A stretch of DNA of 64,000 nt from Catellatospora citrea (GTDB taxonomy: Bacteria > Actinomycetota > Actinomycetes > Mycobacteriales > Micromonosporaceae): positions 3,658,001 to 3,722,000 of the forward strand of contig NZ_RAPR01000001.1 of NCBI RefSeq assembly GCF_003610235.1, given 5' to 3'. This document shows positions 26,151 to 35,258 of this stretch, in pieces; within the stretch, counting starts at the first letter, position 1; the number at the start of each line of letters is the position of its first letter. The notes under the pieces are model-generated. The model made no database searches. It saw nothing but the letters and a program-made list of their open reading frames with translations, and had not been told where the DNA came from. The position numbers were made by a program, and so were the translations under genes.

Positions 26151-27032
26151 TCAGAGGAGGGTGCTGCGGTGGGGTGGGGCGGTTTCGTAGAGGGCGCGGA
26201 TGACGTTGAGGGTGAGGTGTACGTCGAACACCTCACCGTCCTCGGACTCCCAGCCGCCGTCGGTGCGCTGGGTCTCCGCGAGGCGGCGCTTGGCCGCGAT
26301 CATGGTCCAGTCGTCGGCGGACACGCCGACCCGGCGCAGGGTCGCCGCCATGGCCGCGGCATCGGCGGGGGCCATCGCGGGCAGGCGCTCGCCCAGCACC
26401 GCCTGCATCCGGGCGGCCTCGTAGAACATGTCCTGCCGGTACATCACCGCCGCGCCGAGCCAGCCGGTGACCAGGTAGGACGGCCAGGTGCCGTCCGCGT
26501 TCAGGCTGCCCTTGATGAACTCCGCGCCGCGCAGGGCCGCATCGGCGTACGGGATCGGGGTCGGGTCGCCGTACGGCAGCGACGAGCGCACGTCCAGCCC
26601 CATCACGGTGAGCCAGAACGTCGCGTTCGCGGTCAGGTAGAGCGTGGCCTCCGGGTCGCCGGGTTGCGCCCACTCGGGCGCGTCCGCGGCCAGCTCCTTG
26701 GCCTCCTGCCAGCTGCCGTCGGCGGCCTGCCGCCCGGCCAGCCAGTCGAAGGCCCGCTTGACGCCCGGCCGCCCGAGCGCACCGAGGTCGTCGAGCTGCG
26801 CCAGCCGGAAGCAGGTGACGTCGACGGAAGGAATCTTGCCGCGCTGGGTGGCGAACCACCCGCCGCCGTCCGCCTGCCCGGCCTCGGCCGCGGCGAGTAT
26901 CTCCTCGGCCGGCGAAACGCCGGTACGCAGGTACGACAGGCGTGCCCGGTCGACCGGGTCGCCCTTCTTCACCACGAAACCGATAGCCGCGTCGAGATCC
27001 ACCACGGTCATCGAGGGTACGTGCCCCGTCAC
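26151..27032 (-). CDS. Terpene cyclase/prenyltransferase-like alpha-alpha barrel protein
   Basis: A 293-residue protein with QW-like repeats of the squalene cyclase/prenyltransferase superfamily: AADGSWQEA, NADGTWPSY and RTDGGWESE, each near the end of a helical hairpin. The catalytic DxDD of class II cyclases is not seen, so enzyme activity is doubtful; many actinomycetes carry such barrel proteins of unknown role. No signal peptide or membrane helix. GTG 27032 has GATGAGG upstream; ATG 27011 is an alternative. It is on its own between proA and moeZ. Confidence 0.65.
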   Translation of the reverse strand: MTGHVPSMTVVDLDAAIGFVVKKGDPVDRARLSYLRTGVSPAEEILAAAEAGQADGGGWFATQRGKIPSVDVTCFRLAQLDDLGALGRPGVKRAFDWLAGRQAADGSWQEAKELAADAPEWAQPGDPEATLYLTANATFWLTVMGLDVRSSLPYGDPTPIPYADAALRGAEFIKGSLNADGTWPSYLVTGWLGAAVMYRQDMFYEAARMQAVLGERLPAMAPADAAAMAATLRRVGVSADDWTMIAAKRRLAETQRTDGGWESEDGEVFDVHLTLNVIRALYETAPPHRSTLL

Positions 27033-27229
27033 CGTCCGGCCTCATCAGGTTGGTCAAGGTCAACAGCACTGGCGGGTGAAATAACGGCCGAACAACGCGA
27101 GAAGGCACCAGTTCGGGCCTGGTGACGTGCCGTTGTCGGCATCGGCGCGGGCAGTTGTCAGATATGGACAGTGTTCGAAGTCACAGTGCCCCGGCCGGAG
27201 ACGTTGCCGACAGCCGCCGCCGGACACGA

Positions 27230-27262
27230 AGACGCCGGCCGTGACGGGCACGGCCGGCGTCT
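27230..27262. terminator. Terminator after moeZ
   Basis: A perfect 14-bp stem (27230-27243 with 27249-27262) and 5-base loop start 14 bases after the moeZ stop on the minus strand. Confidence 0.75.
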
Positions 27263-27275
27263 GTCGCGAACGGAC

Positions 27276-28457
27276 TCAGTAGCTGGGCAGGGACGGGTCC
27301 ACGGTCTTGACCCAGGCCAGCACGCCGCCCTGGACGTGCACCGCGTCCTTGAACCCGGCCGCCTTCAGCGCGGCGAGCGCCTCGGCGGACCGTACGCCCG
27401 ACTTGCAGTGCAGCACGATCTGCTTGTCCTGCGGCAGCTTGGCCAGCGCCTCGCCGGACAGGATCTCGCCCTTGGGAATCAGCACGCTGCCCGGGATGCG
27501 GACGATCTCGAACTCGGCCGGCTCGCGCACGTCGACGAGCAGGAAGTCCTTGTCGGCGTCCTGCCACTCCTTGAGCTCGCGGGCGGTGATGGTCGCGTCG
27601 ACCACCGCCTCCTGCGCCTCGACGGAGACCGCGCCACAGAAGTCCTCGTAGTCCTCGAGCAGCTCGGTGACGGTGGGATTCTCGCCGCACAGCGCGCAGG
27701 CCGGGTCCTTGCGGACCTTGATCTTGCGGTACGACATCTCCAGCGCGTCGTACACCATCAGCGACCCGACCAGCGGCTCGCCGATGCCGGTCAGCAGCTT
27801 GATCGCCTCGGTCACCTGGATCGAGCCGATGCTGGCGCACAGCACGCCCAGCACGCCGCCCTCGGCGCACGACGGGACCATGCCGGGCGGCGGCGGCTCC
27901 GGGTAGAGGCACCGGTAGCAGGGGCCGTGCTCGGCCCAGAACACGCTGGCCTGGCCGTCGAAGCGGTAGATCGAGCCCCACACGTACGGCTTGCCGAGCA
28001 GCACCGCAGCGTCGTTGACCAGGTAACGCGTGGCGAAGTTGTCGGTGCCGTCGACGATCAGGTCGTACTGCCCGAAGATCTCGAAGACGTTCTCGCGGTC
28101 GATCGCGGTGTTGTGGATGACCACGTTCACGTACGGGTTGATCTCCCGGACGCTGTTGGCGGCCGACTCCGCCTTGGGCCGGCCGATGTCCGACTGACCG
28201 TGAATGATCTGGCGCTGCAGGTTCGACTCGTCGACGGTGTCGAACTCGACGATGCCCAGCGTGCCGACCCCGGCCGCGGCCAGGTACATCAGCGCGGGCG
28301 AGCCGAGCCCTCCGGCGCCGACGCACAGCACCTTGGCGTTCTTGAGCCGCTTCTGCCCCTCGACACCCACGTCAGGGATGATCAGATGGCGGCTGTAGCG
28401 GCGGATCTCGTCCACCGAGAGCGACTCGGCAGGCTCCACAAGCGGCGGCAACGACAT
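27276..28457 (-). CDS. moeZ: Adenylyltransferase/sulfurtransferase MoeZ
   Basis: A 393-residue two-domain protein. The E1-like domain has the ATP glycines GAGGLG (47-52), TDNFATRYLVND and two zinc CxxC pairs (CYRCLYP and CALCG). A rhodanese domain (about 280-390) has the persulfide Cys351 in LHCKSGVRS. It adenylates the C-terminus of ThiS/MoaD-like carriers and transfers sulfur to them, serving molybdopterin, thiamine, cysteine or thiolated product pathways. MSLPPLVEP at 28457 is the conserved start of actinobacterial MoeZ; longer starts exist at 28493 and 28502. Confidence 0.93.
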   Translation of the reverse strand: MSLPPLVEPAESLSVDEIRRYSRHLIIPDVGVEGQKRLKNAKVLCVGAGGLGSPALMYLAAAGVGTLGIVEFDTVDESNLQRQIIHGQSDIGRPKAESAANSVREINPYVNVVIHNTAIDRENVFEIFGQYDLIVDGTDNFATRYLVNDAAVLLGKPYVWGSIYRFDGQASVFWAEHGPCYRCLYPEPPPPGMVPSCAEGGVLGVLCASIGSIQVTEAIKLLTGIGEPLVGSLMVYDALEMSYRKIKVRKDPACALCGENPTVTELLEDYEDFCGAVSVEAQEAVVDATITARELKEWQDADKDFLLVDVREPAEFEIVRIPGSVLIPKGEILSGEALAKLPQDKQIVLHCKSGVRSAEALAALKAAGFKDAVHVQGGVLAWVKTVDPSLPSY

Positions 28458-28547
28458 AGGCACATTCTCGCTCGCCGCGGTAGGGAATGCCATGATCTCC
28501 AACCCGCTGGGATGCGAGTTGCATCACGCGCAGATCAGCCTTCATTT

Positions 28548-28602
28548 GATCATGAACTTATTCCCGCAACACGCCGCCGAACCGTGCCATAAGTTCATGA
28601 TC
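28548..28602. repeat. 55-bp palindromic element, family A copy 3
   Basis: GATCATGAACTTAT and ATAAGTTCATGATC are perfect 14-base arms; the centre contains ACACGCCGCCGAACCG, as in copy 4. It lies between the 5' end of moeZ and the 3' end of the DUF3152 gene. Confidence 0.87.
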
Positions 28603-28656
28603 ATCGTGGACCGGTACGGCGGATGCCGACGGCTCGGGACGGGGGCCGTGGCCCGG

Positions 28657-29532
28657 TCAGGGGATGGTGGGGCCGCGGTAGAGGGCGGGGTCGGTGGGGG
28701 CGGCGGGGTGGGGCCAGGGGTTGGCGGTGCAGTTCTTGAGGCCGGTGGACTGCTGTTGCATGACGGGGGCGGGCCGGCCGGGGGCGGGGCAGGCCTCGTG
28801 GCCGTAGCCGAGCTGGTGGCCGAGTTCGTGGTTGACGGCGAAGGCCTGGTAGTCGGGCAGCGGCGCGCCGTAGCCGGGGACGGCCTGCGACCAGCGGTCG
28901 AGGTTGATGACGAGCTGTCCGGGCAGGCGGCAGGAGCTGAAGCCCTCGGTGTGCAGACCGCCCGCGGCGCACATCTTCTGCGTGGTGCCGGCGGTGGCCA
29001 GGTAGACGGTGAACTCGTAGGTCGCCTTCTCGGCGACGCGCTGGAAGCGGTGCTTGCCGCCGCCCGTCCAGCCGCGCGGGTCGGCGAGGATCCGCTCCAC
29101 CTCGGTCGCGAACGCCGTGACCTCGGCGTCGGCGCCCTTCTCCACGGCGACGCGGAACTTGTGCAGCGTGCCCGCGGCGCCCAGCACCGTGCCGGTGCCG
29201 GTGGCGTAGCCGAACGTGCCGCCGCCCGCCGGCACGGGCGTGCCCTCCTCGCGGGGCTGCCCGGACGCCTCGGGCTCCGCCGACACCCCCGGTGCCGCGG
29301 AACCGGCCACCGGTGCGGCTGGTCCGGGCAGGAGCAGGCCGTCCTGGCCGCGCGCGAGGTCGATGCCGACCAGCACCACGACCACGCCCAGCACGCCGGC
29401 CACGAGGAACCCGTTCCGGCGGCGGCGAGCCTGGATGACGGCTCGGCGGCGGGCCCGGAAACCGGGCGCGTCCTGCGCCGGGCGGCGCGGGGCCGCCTCC
29501 TGCCGCTCGAAGAGTTCCAGCTCGCCGCGCAT
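28657..29532 (-). CDS. DUF3152 membrane-anchored metalloprotease-like protein (second of pair)
   Basis: A 291-residue protein: a basic cytoplasmic stretch, one membrane helix (about 41-59), a Pro/Ala linker to 105 and an extracellular DUF3152 domain. The domain carries H235-E-L-G-H239 and H245 (HELGHQLGYGH), the zinc signature of metzincin peptidases, plus MQQQS and paired cysteines that may form disulfides. Peptidase activity is inferred from the motif. It follows a paralogue with a one-base TGATG overlap, so the two are made together. Confidence 0.85.
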   Translation of the reverse strand: MRGELELFERQEAAPRRPAQDAPGFRARRRAVIQARRRRNGFLVAGVLGVVVVLVGIDLARGQDGLLLPGPAAPVAGSAAPGVSAEPEASGQPREEGTPVPAGGGTFGYATGTGTVLGAAGTLHKFRVAVEKGADAEVTAFATEVERILADPRGWTGGGKHRFQRVAEKATYEFTVYLATAGTTQKMCAAGGLHTEGFSSCRLPGQLVINLDRWSQAVPGYGAPLPDYQAFAVNHELGHQLGYGHEACPAPGRPAPVMQQQSTGLKNCTANPWPHPAAPTDPALYRGPTIP

Positions 29533-30446
29533 CAGGCCACCGGAGGCCCGGTGTAGCGCTTGCCGTCCACGTACGGCCACGAGTTGGCGGTGCAGCCCTT
29601 GAGGCCGTACGTCTGCTGCTGCATGACCGGCGCAGGCTTGCCCTGGCCCGGGCAGCCCTCGTGGAAGCGGCCCAGCTCGTGGCCCACCTCGTGGTTGATC
29701 ACATACTGCCGGTAGGTGTGCAGGTCGATCTTGCCGTCGACGTAGTCGGGCACCGACATGCGCCAGCGGTTGAGGTTGATGACGACCCGCCCGGGCAGGC
29801 GGCACGAGGTATACGAGACCCCGTCGAGCCGGGTGTCCATGCCGCCCGCCCCGCACAGCTTGCGGGTCGTCTCACCGGTCGCCAGGTAGATCGTGAACTG
29901 GTACGCCGACCCGGACGCCACCCGCTGCAGCCGGTACTGCTCGCCCGCGATCCAGCTGCGCGAGTCGCCCAGCGTCTCGTCCACCATGCTGGTGAACACG
30001 TCGAGCTCCTCGTCGGCCACGTTCTTCTCCGCCGCGACCCGGAACCGCTTGACCGCGCCCGCGGTGCCCAGCACCTCGCCCTGGCCGCTCGCGTACGTCC
30101 AGGTCCCCGGGCCGGACGCGGGGAACTCGCCGGCCATCTGGTAGACGGCCTCCGGCTGCGTGCTGGGCGACGGCTGCGCCGCGGGCGGCGACTGCTCGGC
30201 CGCGGGCTCGGGGCTGTCGGTCACCGCGGGGGTCGACGCCACCTGCTTGGTCGGCACCGGTTCGGGCCCACCGCGCAGCAGGTCCACGCCCACCAGCAGG
30301 GCCGCGCCGAGCAGCACGCACACGGCTGTCGCGCGGCGGCGGCGCTGCCGGGCACGAGCCCGGCTGAGCCTGCCCGACTCCACTCGCGACGACCGGACGG
30401 GAGCTTCCCGTTCGGTCCGCGGGGGCGGTGCGAGGGCGGTGCGCAT
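29532..30446 (-). CDS. DUF3152 membrane-anchored metalloprotease-like protein (first of pair)
   Basis: A 304-residue paralogue of the next gene, with a cytoplasmic Arg-rich head, a membrane helix (about 40-57), a Pro/Ser linker and the DUF3152 domain. The zinc motif is H252-E-V-G-H256 and H262 (HEVGHELGRFH). QQQTYGLKGCTANSWPY at the end is almost the same as in its partner, so the pair arose by tandem duplication. ATG 30446 is the modest choice; ATG 30464 is possible but its ribosome site is too close. Confidence 0.84.
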   Translation of the reverse strand: MRTALAPPPRTEREAPVRSSRVESGRLSRARARQRRRRATAVCVLLGAALLVGVDLLRGGPEPVPTKQVASTPAVTDSPEPAAEQSPPAAQPSPSTQPEAVYQMAGEFPASGPGTWTYASGQGEVLGTAGAVKRFRVAAEKNVADEELDVFTSMVDETLGDSRSWIAGEQYRLQRVASGSAYQFTIYLATGETTRKLCGAGGMDTRLDGVSYTSCRLPGRVVINLNRWRMSVPDYVDGKIDLHTYRQYVINHEVGHELGRFHEGCPGQGKPAPVMQQQTYGLKGCTANSWPYVDGKRYTGPPVA

Positions 30447-30466
30447 CGACACAGCCTGCCACATCC

Positions 30467-33016
30467 CTACGGCAACAGTGCCGCTAGCCGCCTGTTCACC
30501 GCGCTGAGCGTCGCTCGCACGACCGCCCGGCGAGGGTCTCCGGAGACCAGGGCGGAGCCGGCGAGCTGTTCCACCCAACCGCCGCAGACCAGCAGCACCA
30601 CCACGACGGCGACCTCGCAGCTGCCCATCGGGACGATGGTCGCCTGCTCCACGAAACACCGGCCGGACTCGCCGGTCGTGGTGCCCTCCCGCAGCAGGTC
30701 GTCAATGGCCACCGCGGTCGCCGCGGCGCACAGGCGCAGCACGTACGCGTCGACGGCCGGCCCGCTGGCCACCCCGACGGCCTGCCGGTCGCCGGTGTTG
30801 AGGCGCACCTCCACCGTCGCGTCCAGGCCGAACGTGCTGGTCTGCACGTGCTCGATGATCGCGCGGGGGCCCTGGTCGCGTTCGGTGGGCAGCGGCGGCG
30901 GCGAGGCCGTGGCGGGCAGTTCGGGTTCGCTGTTCACCGAGCGCAGCGCGGCGACCCGGTCACGCAGCTCGCCCGGCGCCCGGCGCGGCACGCTCACCGG
31001 ATGGCGGCGGCGCGGCTCGCGCGGCGACTGGTCGGACAGCGGATCCGGGTGCAGCCCGGTCAGCCCCGGCGGCGGGGCCGCCCCCGCGCCCGAGCGGGGC
31101 GCGGGCAGCGTGGCCGTCGGCGGGGTGGTGTCCGAGGGCGGCGCGGGCTTCGGCACCAGCGGTCCGGCCGGCGCGGCGTCGATGCCCATCTGCTCCTGCA
31201 GCATGCGGGCGACCATGCGGCTGATCGCCGCGGGGTCGGCCCCCTCGGCGAGGTCGAGCCGCAGGTGGTGGGCCCCGGTGGCGGTGGTGCGCAGGGCAGC
31301 GTCGCGCACCCCGGCGACGCCGCGCACGGCCCGCAGCACCGCGTCGACGTCGAACCCGTCCGGGCGTTCGTCGGTCCCCACGTCGTCGCTGCGGCGCAGG
31401 TGGGAGGCGATGCGGTCGAGCTGGGGCGTGGCCGCGACGACCGGCTCCGCCTCCACCACCGGGTGGATGGCGGGCGGCACGTCGGGCACCGCGGGCACCC
31501 GCTGCGGCAGGTGCTCGGCACCGGCCGGATCGCCCTTGGCCTCCCCCGGCTCGGCCCGCCGGGCCTCGGGCACCGCCTGCTGGGGCGGCTGCGGCCCGCC
31601 CGCGGGCTTGGGCACGTGCGGCAGCGGTTGCTGCGGCGCCGCGCCCGCGGGTTGCGGGAGGTGCGGCGGCGGTGAGGGCGGCAGGTAGGGCCGCGGCTGC
31701 GAGACGAAGGAGGGCTGGCCGGGGAGACCGCCCGCCGGCCCGCCGTCGTTGCGTTCGCCGGAGCGGCCGGGCTCGTGGCCGGGGTCACCGGCCGCCTGCG
31801 CCGCCTTCGGCACCGCACCGCGGCCTTGCTCGATGCCCGCGAGCGCGGCGGCATGGCCGTCGCGCGTGGCGGCGAGGGTTTCCCGGGCCGCGGCGAGGCC
31901 GTCCCGGGCACCGCTGAGCTGGGCGGCGCGGGCCATGCCGGCCTGGGCGGCGGCGTAGCCCTCGCGGGCCGCGTCCAGCCGGGCGGCGGCAGCGGCGGCG
32001 GGATCCGGCAGCACCGGGAACTCGCCCGTCCGGACCCGCTCGGCGGCGTCGCCCGAACGCGCGGCGTCCTGCCCCGGGCCGTGGGCGGCGTCGGGACCGG
32101 CCGGTTCGGCCTCGGGACGGGCCGGTTCCGGCGCGGGCATGCCCTGGTGAAGGCCGTTGGCGCGGGAGGGTGCCGGCGGCTCGGCGAAGGCCATGCCGAA
32201 GCGCGCGCCGAGCGACATGCGCTCCGCCTCCGCCTCCTCCTCTTCGTATTCGTAGTCGTCGTCGAGCGCGGACGCGCCGGGCGCGGGCCGCGGGGGGGCG
32301 GGCGGCACGGCCCGGGTGGCGGCCTCGGCCATTGCGGCCAGCGGTGCGTCCGCGGGTGGCGCGGCGGGGACCGGCCCGGAGAGCTCGGCGGGCAGCGAGG
32401 GCCGCAGGCCGGGCGGCGGCACCGGATAGCCGCCGGTGGGCATGGTCAGCGCGGGATTGGCCCCGGCGGGCAGCGGCGGCATGACCGGGATCGGGATCAC
32501 CTCCGGCGGCGCGGCCGCGGGGCCGGGGTGGTACGGCGTGAACACGGGGATCGGTCCGGTGTCGTCGGCGCCGAGCAGCGGCGAGCCGTTGAGGGGCGTG
32601 GGCTCGTCGAACGCGGCGTGGCGGGCGAACTCGGCCGAGGTCTGGGCGAACTCGTCGGCATACGGGTCCTCGCCGGGGGAGGAGAGCTCCGGCAGGGGAC
32701 GTTCGTACGGCCGGTGGTGGCCGTTGCGCGCGGAGGGGGCGGTGTCCGGCGCGCGGACCAGCGTGGTGGTGACCGGGTCGGCGCCGGTGAGCGCGTCTAT
32801 CCCCCGGCGGTCGGCTACCGTGGCGTGCCACGGGGTCAACGGTTCGAATCCGGGTTCCAACGCCGCGCCCGCACTCGACCATGCATCCGTACGGTCGGAA
32901 TCCGCCCAGCTCGCGGGTTTATGCCCGTTAGCCGTCGGGTGTCCGACTCCGCCGGCTGACCCGTTGGCGGGGTCGTCAGTTCCCGCTGTGTTTCCGGTCT
33001 GCCCTGTTACGTCCAC
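30467..33016 (-). CDS. Large disordered Pro/Ala-rich protein, unknown function
   Basis: An 849-residue protein. GTG 33016 is chosen because GGAGGAG stands six bases before it. Residues 1-500 are mostly disordered, with an acidic patch (LDDDYEYEEEEAEAE), an Ala-rich helical repeat near 385-445 (AAREGYAAAQAGMARAA) that could form a coiled coil, then a proline/glutamine-rich stretch. Two compact parts stand out late: about 560-640 (DVDAVLRAVRGVAGVRDAALR, with an HHLRLDL strand) and about 725-849, an alpha/beta domain with RAIIEHVQTSTFGLDATVEVRL. The latter looks like repeats of one small fold. No signal or membrane segment. It is divergent from a TetR gene. Confidence 0.6.
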   Translation of the reverse strand: MDVTGQTGNTAGTDDPANGSAGGVGHPTANGHKPASWADSDRTDAWSSAGAALEPGFEPLTPWHATVADRRGIDALTGADPVTTTLVRAPDTAPSARNGHHRPYERPLPELSSPGEDPYADEFAQTSAEFARHAAFDEPTPLNGSPLLGADDTGPIPVFTPYHPGPAAAPPEVIPIPVMPPLPAGANPALTMPTGGYPVPPPGLRPSLPAELSGPVPAAPPADAPLAAMAEAATRAVPPAPPRPAPGASALDDDYEYEEEEAEAERMSLGARFGMAFAEPPAPSRANGLHQGMPAPEPARPEAEPAGPDAAHGPGQDAARSGDAAERVRTGEFPVLPDPAAAAAARLDAAREGYAAAQAGMARAAQLSGARDGLAAARETLAATRDGHAAALAGIEQGRGAVPKAAQAAGDPGHEPGRSGERNDGGPAGGLPGQPSFVSQPRPYLPPSPPPHLPQPAGAAPQQPLPHVPKPAGGPQPPQQAVPEARRAEPGEAKGDPAGAEHLPQRVPAVPDVPPAIHPVVEAEPVVAATPQLDRIASHLRRSDDVGTDERPDGFDVDAVLRAVRGVAGVRDAALRTTATGAHHLRLDLAEGADPAAISRMVARMLQEQMGIDAAPAGPLVPKPAPPSDTTPPTATLPAPRSGAGAAPPPGLTGLHPDPLSDQSPREPRRRHPVSVPRRAPGELRDRVAALRSVNSEPELPATASPPPLPTERDQGPRAIIEHVQTSTFGLDATVEVRLNTGDRQAVGVASGPAVDAYVLRLCAAATAVAIDDLLREGTTTGESGRCFVEQATIVPMGSCEVAVVVVLLVCGGWVEQLAGSALVSGDPRRAVVRATLSAVNRRLAALLP

Positions 33017-33135
33017 CGTGCGCTCCTCCGTCGCCCACGCTGAGGCTACCGTGAACGGCGAATGACGATAAGTTGCAACGACGGGCCAGTTTGCAAGATC
33101 CGTCAAAGGATCCGTCTGCAGGGTGAGGAGATTCG

Positions 33136-33789
33136 ATGACCGCGGCCACCAGTGGCGCCAACCCGACCGGCTCGACAGCCACGGGCCGGCCGACCCGGCT
33201 GCCCCGGTCGGCACGACGCAAGCAGCTGCTCGCCGCTGCTCAGGACGTCTTCGTCGCCCAGGGCTACCACTCCGCAGCGATGGACGACATCGCCGAACGG
33301 GCGGGCGTGTCGAAGCCGGTGCTCTACCAGCACTTCCCCGGCAAGCTCGAGCTCTACCTGGCGCTGCTCGACACGCACTGCGACGCGTTCGCCGAGCGCA
33401 TCCGCTCCGCCATGGCGGCGACCACGGACAACAAGGAACGCGTCCGGGGCGCGATGCAGGCGTACTTCGACTTCGTCTCGCACGAGAGCGAGGCCTACCG
33501 GCTGGTCTTCGAGTCCGACCTGAGGAACGACCCGGCGGTCGCGGAGCGGGTGGACCGGATGGAGCGTCTGTCGGTCGAGGCGATAACCGAGACCATCATG
33601 TCCGACACGGGTGTCAGCCGCGCCCGCGCCGAGGTGCTGGCCGCCGGTCTGTGCGGCGCGGCGCAGGTCTCGGCCCGCTGGTGGCTCGCCGGTGGGCGCG
33701 TCATCGCCCAGGACGAGGCCGAGCAGCTCATCACCACGCTCTCCTGGCGCGGCATCAGCAGCTTCCCCCTCTCCGGCACCGAGCACTGA
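33136..33789 (+). CDS. TetR/AcrR family transcriptional regulator
   Basis: A 217-residue repressor-type protein. The N-terminal helix-turn-helix is clear: RKQLLAAAQDVFVAQGYH, then MDDIAERAGVSKPVLYQHF, residues about 28-72. The C-terminal ligand domain (about 85-205) contains YRLVFESDLRNDP and resembles regulators of lipid or drug responses. ATG 33136 has GAGGAG at good spacing. The 119 bases shared with the divergent 849-residue gene probably hold its own operator. DUF3107 follows after 166 bases. Confidence 0.9.
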   Translation: MTAATSGANPTGSTATGRPTRLPRSARRKQLLAAAQDVFVAQGYHSAAMDDIAERAGVSKPVLYQHFPGKLELYLALLDTHCDAFAERIRSAMAATTDNKERVRGAMQAYFDFVSHESEAYRLVFESDLRNDPAVAERVDRMERLSVEAITETIMSDTGVSRARAEVLAAGLCGAAQVSARWWLAGGRVIAQDEAEQLITTLSWRGISSFPLSGTEH

Positions 33790-33955
33790 CCCCGGCCCCC
33801 ACCGACGACGCTGGGGACCATCTCGCGCGGGCGCGCCACGCGTGTCCCGAAGGCCGGCAGGGCCGTTCTCGCAAGATCATCACAGGAGGTCGGCCGCCAC
33901 GCCATCGTCCAGCTGCGACACCGGGGTAATCTCGGGAGCGAGCCGAGGAGGTTGT

Positions 33956-34183
33956 GTGGAGGTCAAGATCGGTGTGCAGTTCGCCCCCCGCGAGTTGGTG
34001 GTGGACAGCACGCAGACGCCCGCTGAGGTCGAGCAGATGGTCGCCGACGCGCTTGCGTCGAAGGCCCAGCTGCTGACGCTGGTCGACGAGAAGGGCCGGC
34101 GGGTCATCGTCCCGCTGGACAAGCTGGCTTACGTGGAGATCGCCGAGGCTTCGACGCGGAGTGTCGGCTTCTCGGCCCGCTGA
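33956..34183 (+). CDS. DUF3107 family protein
   Basis: A 75-residue actinobacterial protein: VEVKIGVQFAPRELVVDS, then a helix (AEVEQMVADAL) and a beta strand DEKGRRVIVPLDKLAYVEI. This is DUF3107, whose structure and role are not known to me; it is usually single-copy and next to a TetR gene. GTG 33956 is chosen over the longer frame because GAGGAGG is right before it and the family starts there. Confidence 0.87.
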   Translation: MEVKIGVQFAPRELVVDSTQTPAEVEQMVADALASKAQLLTLVDEKGRRVIVPLDKLAYVEIAEASTRSVGFSAR

Positions 34184-34209
34184 GGTCGATCAGTACATAA
34201 CTGCAGGTG

Positions 34210-34240
34210 AACGGCACGGCGTGACCTGCGCCGTGCCGTT
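34210..34240. terminator. Terminator after DUF3107 gene
   Basis: AACGGCACGGCG (34210-34221) pairs with 34229-34240 around 7 bases, 26 bases after the DUF3107 stop. Confidence 0.75.
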
Positions 34241-34301
34241 CGCCGTTTCCGCCGCCGTCGCGGCGGGTGCTGCGGGCACGGGTGGCCGGTAGTCTGCGAG
34301 C

Positions 34302-34961
34302 GTGTCCGCTGACGCCGGAGTGATCGATCTACTGGGCATGCTCGCGTACGGCGAGCTGCTGGCCTTCGACCGCATGGCCGCCGACGCCCGACTCGCCCCG
34401 GACCTGGGCCGGCAGGCCCGGCTGGCCGAGATGGCCGCCTGGGAGATGGCCAACTACCGGCGGCTGGCCAACCGGCTCACGGCGCTGGGCGCGGACCCCG
34501 AAGAGGCGATGCTCCCGTTCGTCACCGCGCTGCGCACGTACCACGACAACACCGAGCCGGGAGACTGGCTGGAGGCGCTGACCAAGGCATACGTCGGCGA
34601 GGGCATCTCCGACGACTTCTTCCGCGAGGTGGCGCAGGTGCTGCCCGAGGGCGTGCTGGCCGCGCCGGACCGGGCCCTGGTGCTCGACGTGCTGCACGAC
34701 GACGGCTATGCGGACTTCGCGGCCGGGGAGATCCGCGCGGCCATCGCGGCGGACCCGAAGGTGGCCAACCGGCTGTCGATGTGGGCGCGCCGACTCACCG
34801 GCGAGGCGCTGTCCCAGGCGCAGCTGGTCGCCCAGGAGCGCAGCCCGCTGACGGCGCTGGTGCTGGCGGGCATGAGCGGCGGCGAATCCGTCGACGTGCT
34901 GTTCCGGCGGTTGACCACCGCGCACACGGCCAGGATGACGGCGGTCGGCCTCAACAATTGA
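34302..34961 (+). CDS. Ferritin-like fold protein
   Basis: A 219-residue all-helical protein. Two pairs of helices carry acidic and histidine residues of a di-iron kind: LLAYGELLAFDRM(AAD), then AEMAAWEMANYRRL, and later VLHDDGYADFAAGEI. The family (ferritin-like fold, distantly MiaE-like) is common in actinobacteria just before a DEAD-box helicase gene. Ligand spacing is not typical of MiaE (ExxH), so hydroxylase activity cannot be claimed. GTG 34302 begins the conserved region. The helicase gene starts 297 bases on. Confidence 0.72.
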   Translation: MSADAGVIDLLGMLAYGELLAFDRMAADARLAPDLGRQARLAEMAAWEMANYRRLANRLTALGADPEEAMLPFVTALRTYHDNTEPGDWLEALTKAYVGEGISDDFFREVAQVLPEGVLAAPDRALVLDVLHDDGYADFAAGEIRAAIAADPKVANRLSMWARRLTGEALSQAQLVAQERSPLTALVLAGMSGGESVDVLFRRLTTAHTARMTAVGLNN

Positions 34962-35258
34962 CCGTTTTGCGTGGGAAATCCCACTAACAACCGGGAATTC
35001 GACACACACCTGGTGACCAGACGGCCACCGGGCCGTACGATGGCTTCTGTTGACATGGGCCCGATGCCCATGTCGTCGCGTGTGCGGCGCCGCGATCCCC
35101 AACGATCGCGCCGCGCGATGGGATCCACATCCTTCATCGCCGCGCCCCGCGCTCGAGACTACATATACGCCCTTCGATGAACCGGGCGTACCGACATCCG
35201 CTGGGCAGCCCGCAGGGTCCGCCGTACGCGGATCACTGAGAGGGCACCCCAGAACCTG
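34962..35258 (+). promoter_or_regulatory. Long leader of the DEAD-box helicase gene
   Basis: The 297 bases before the helicase start hold no gene. TTGACA (35050-35055) overlaps a perfect hairpin GACATGGGC/GCCCATGTC (35052-35074), and CATATA (35161-35166) could be a -10 sequence. A second pair, CGCCC and GGGCG, is at 35168-35190. Helicase messages often have autoregulated structured leaders; here this is only an inference. Confidence 0.3.
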
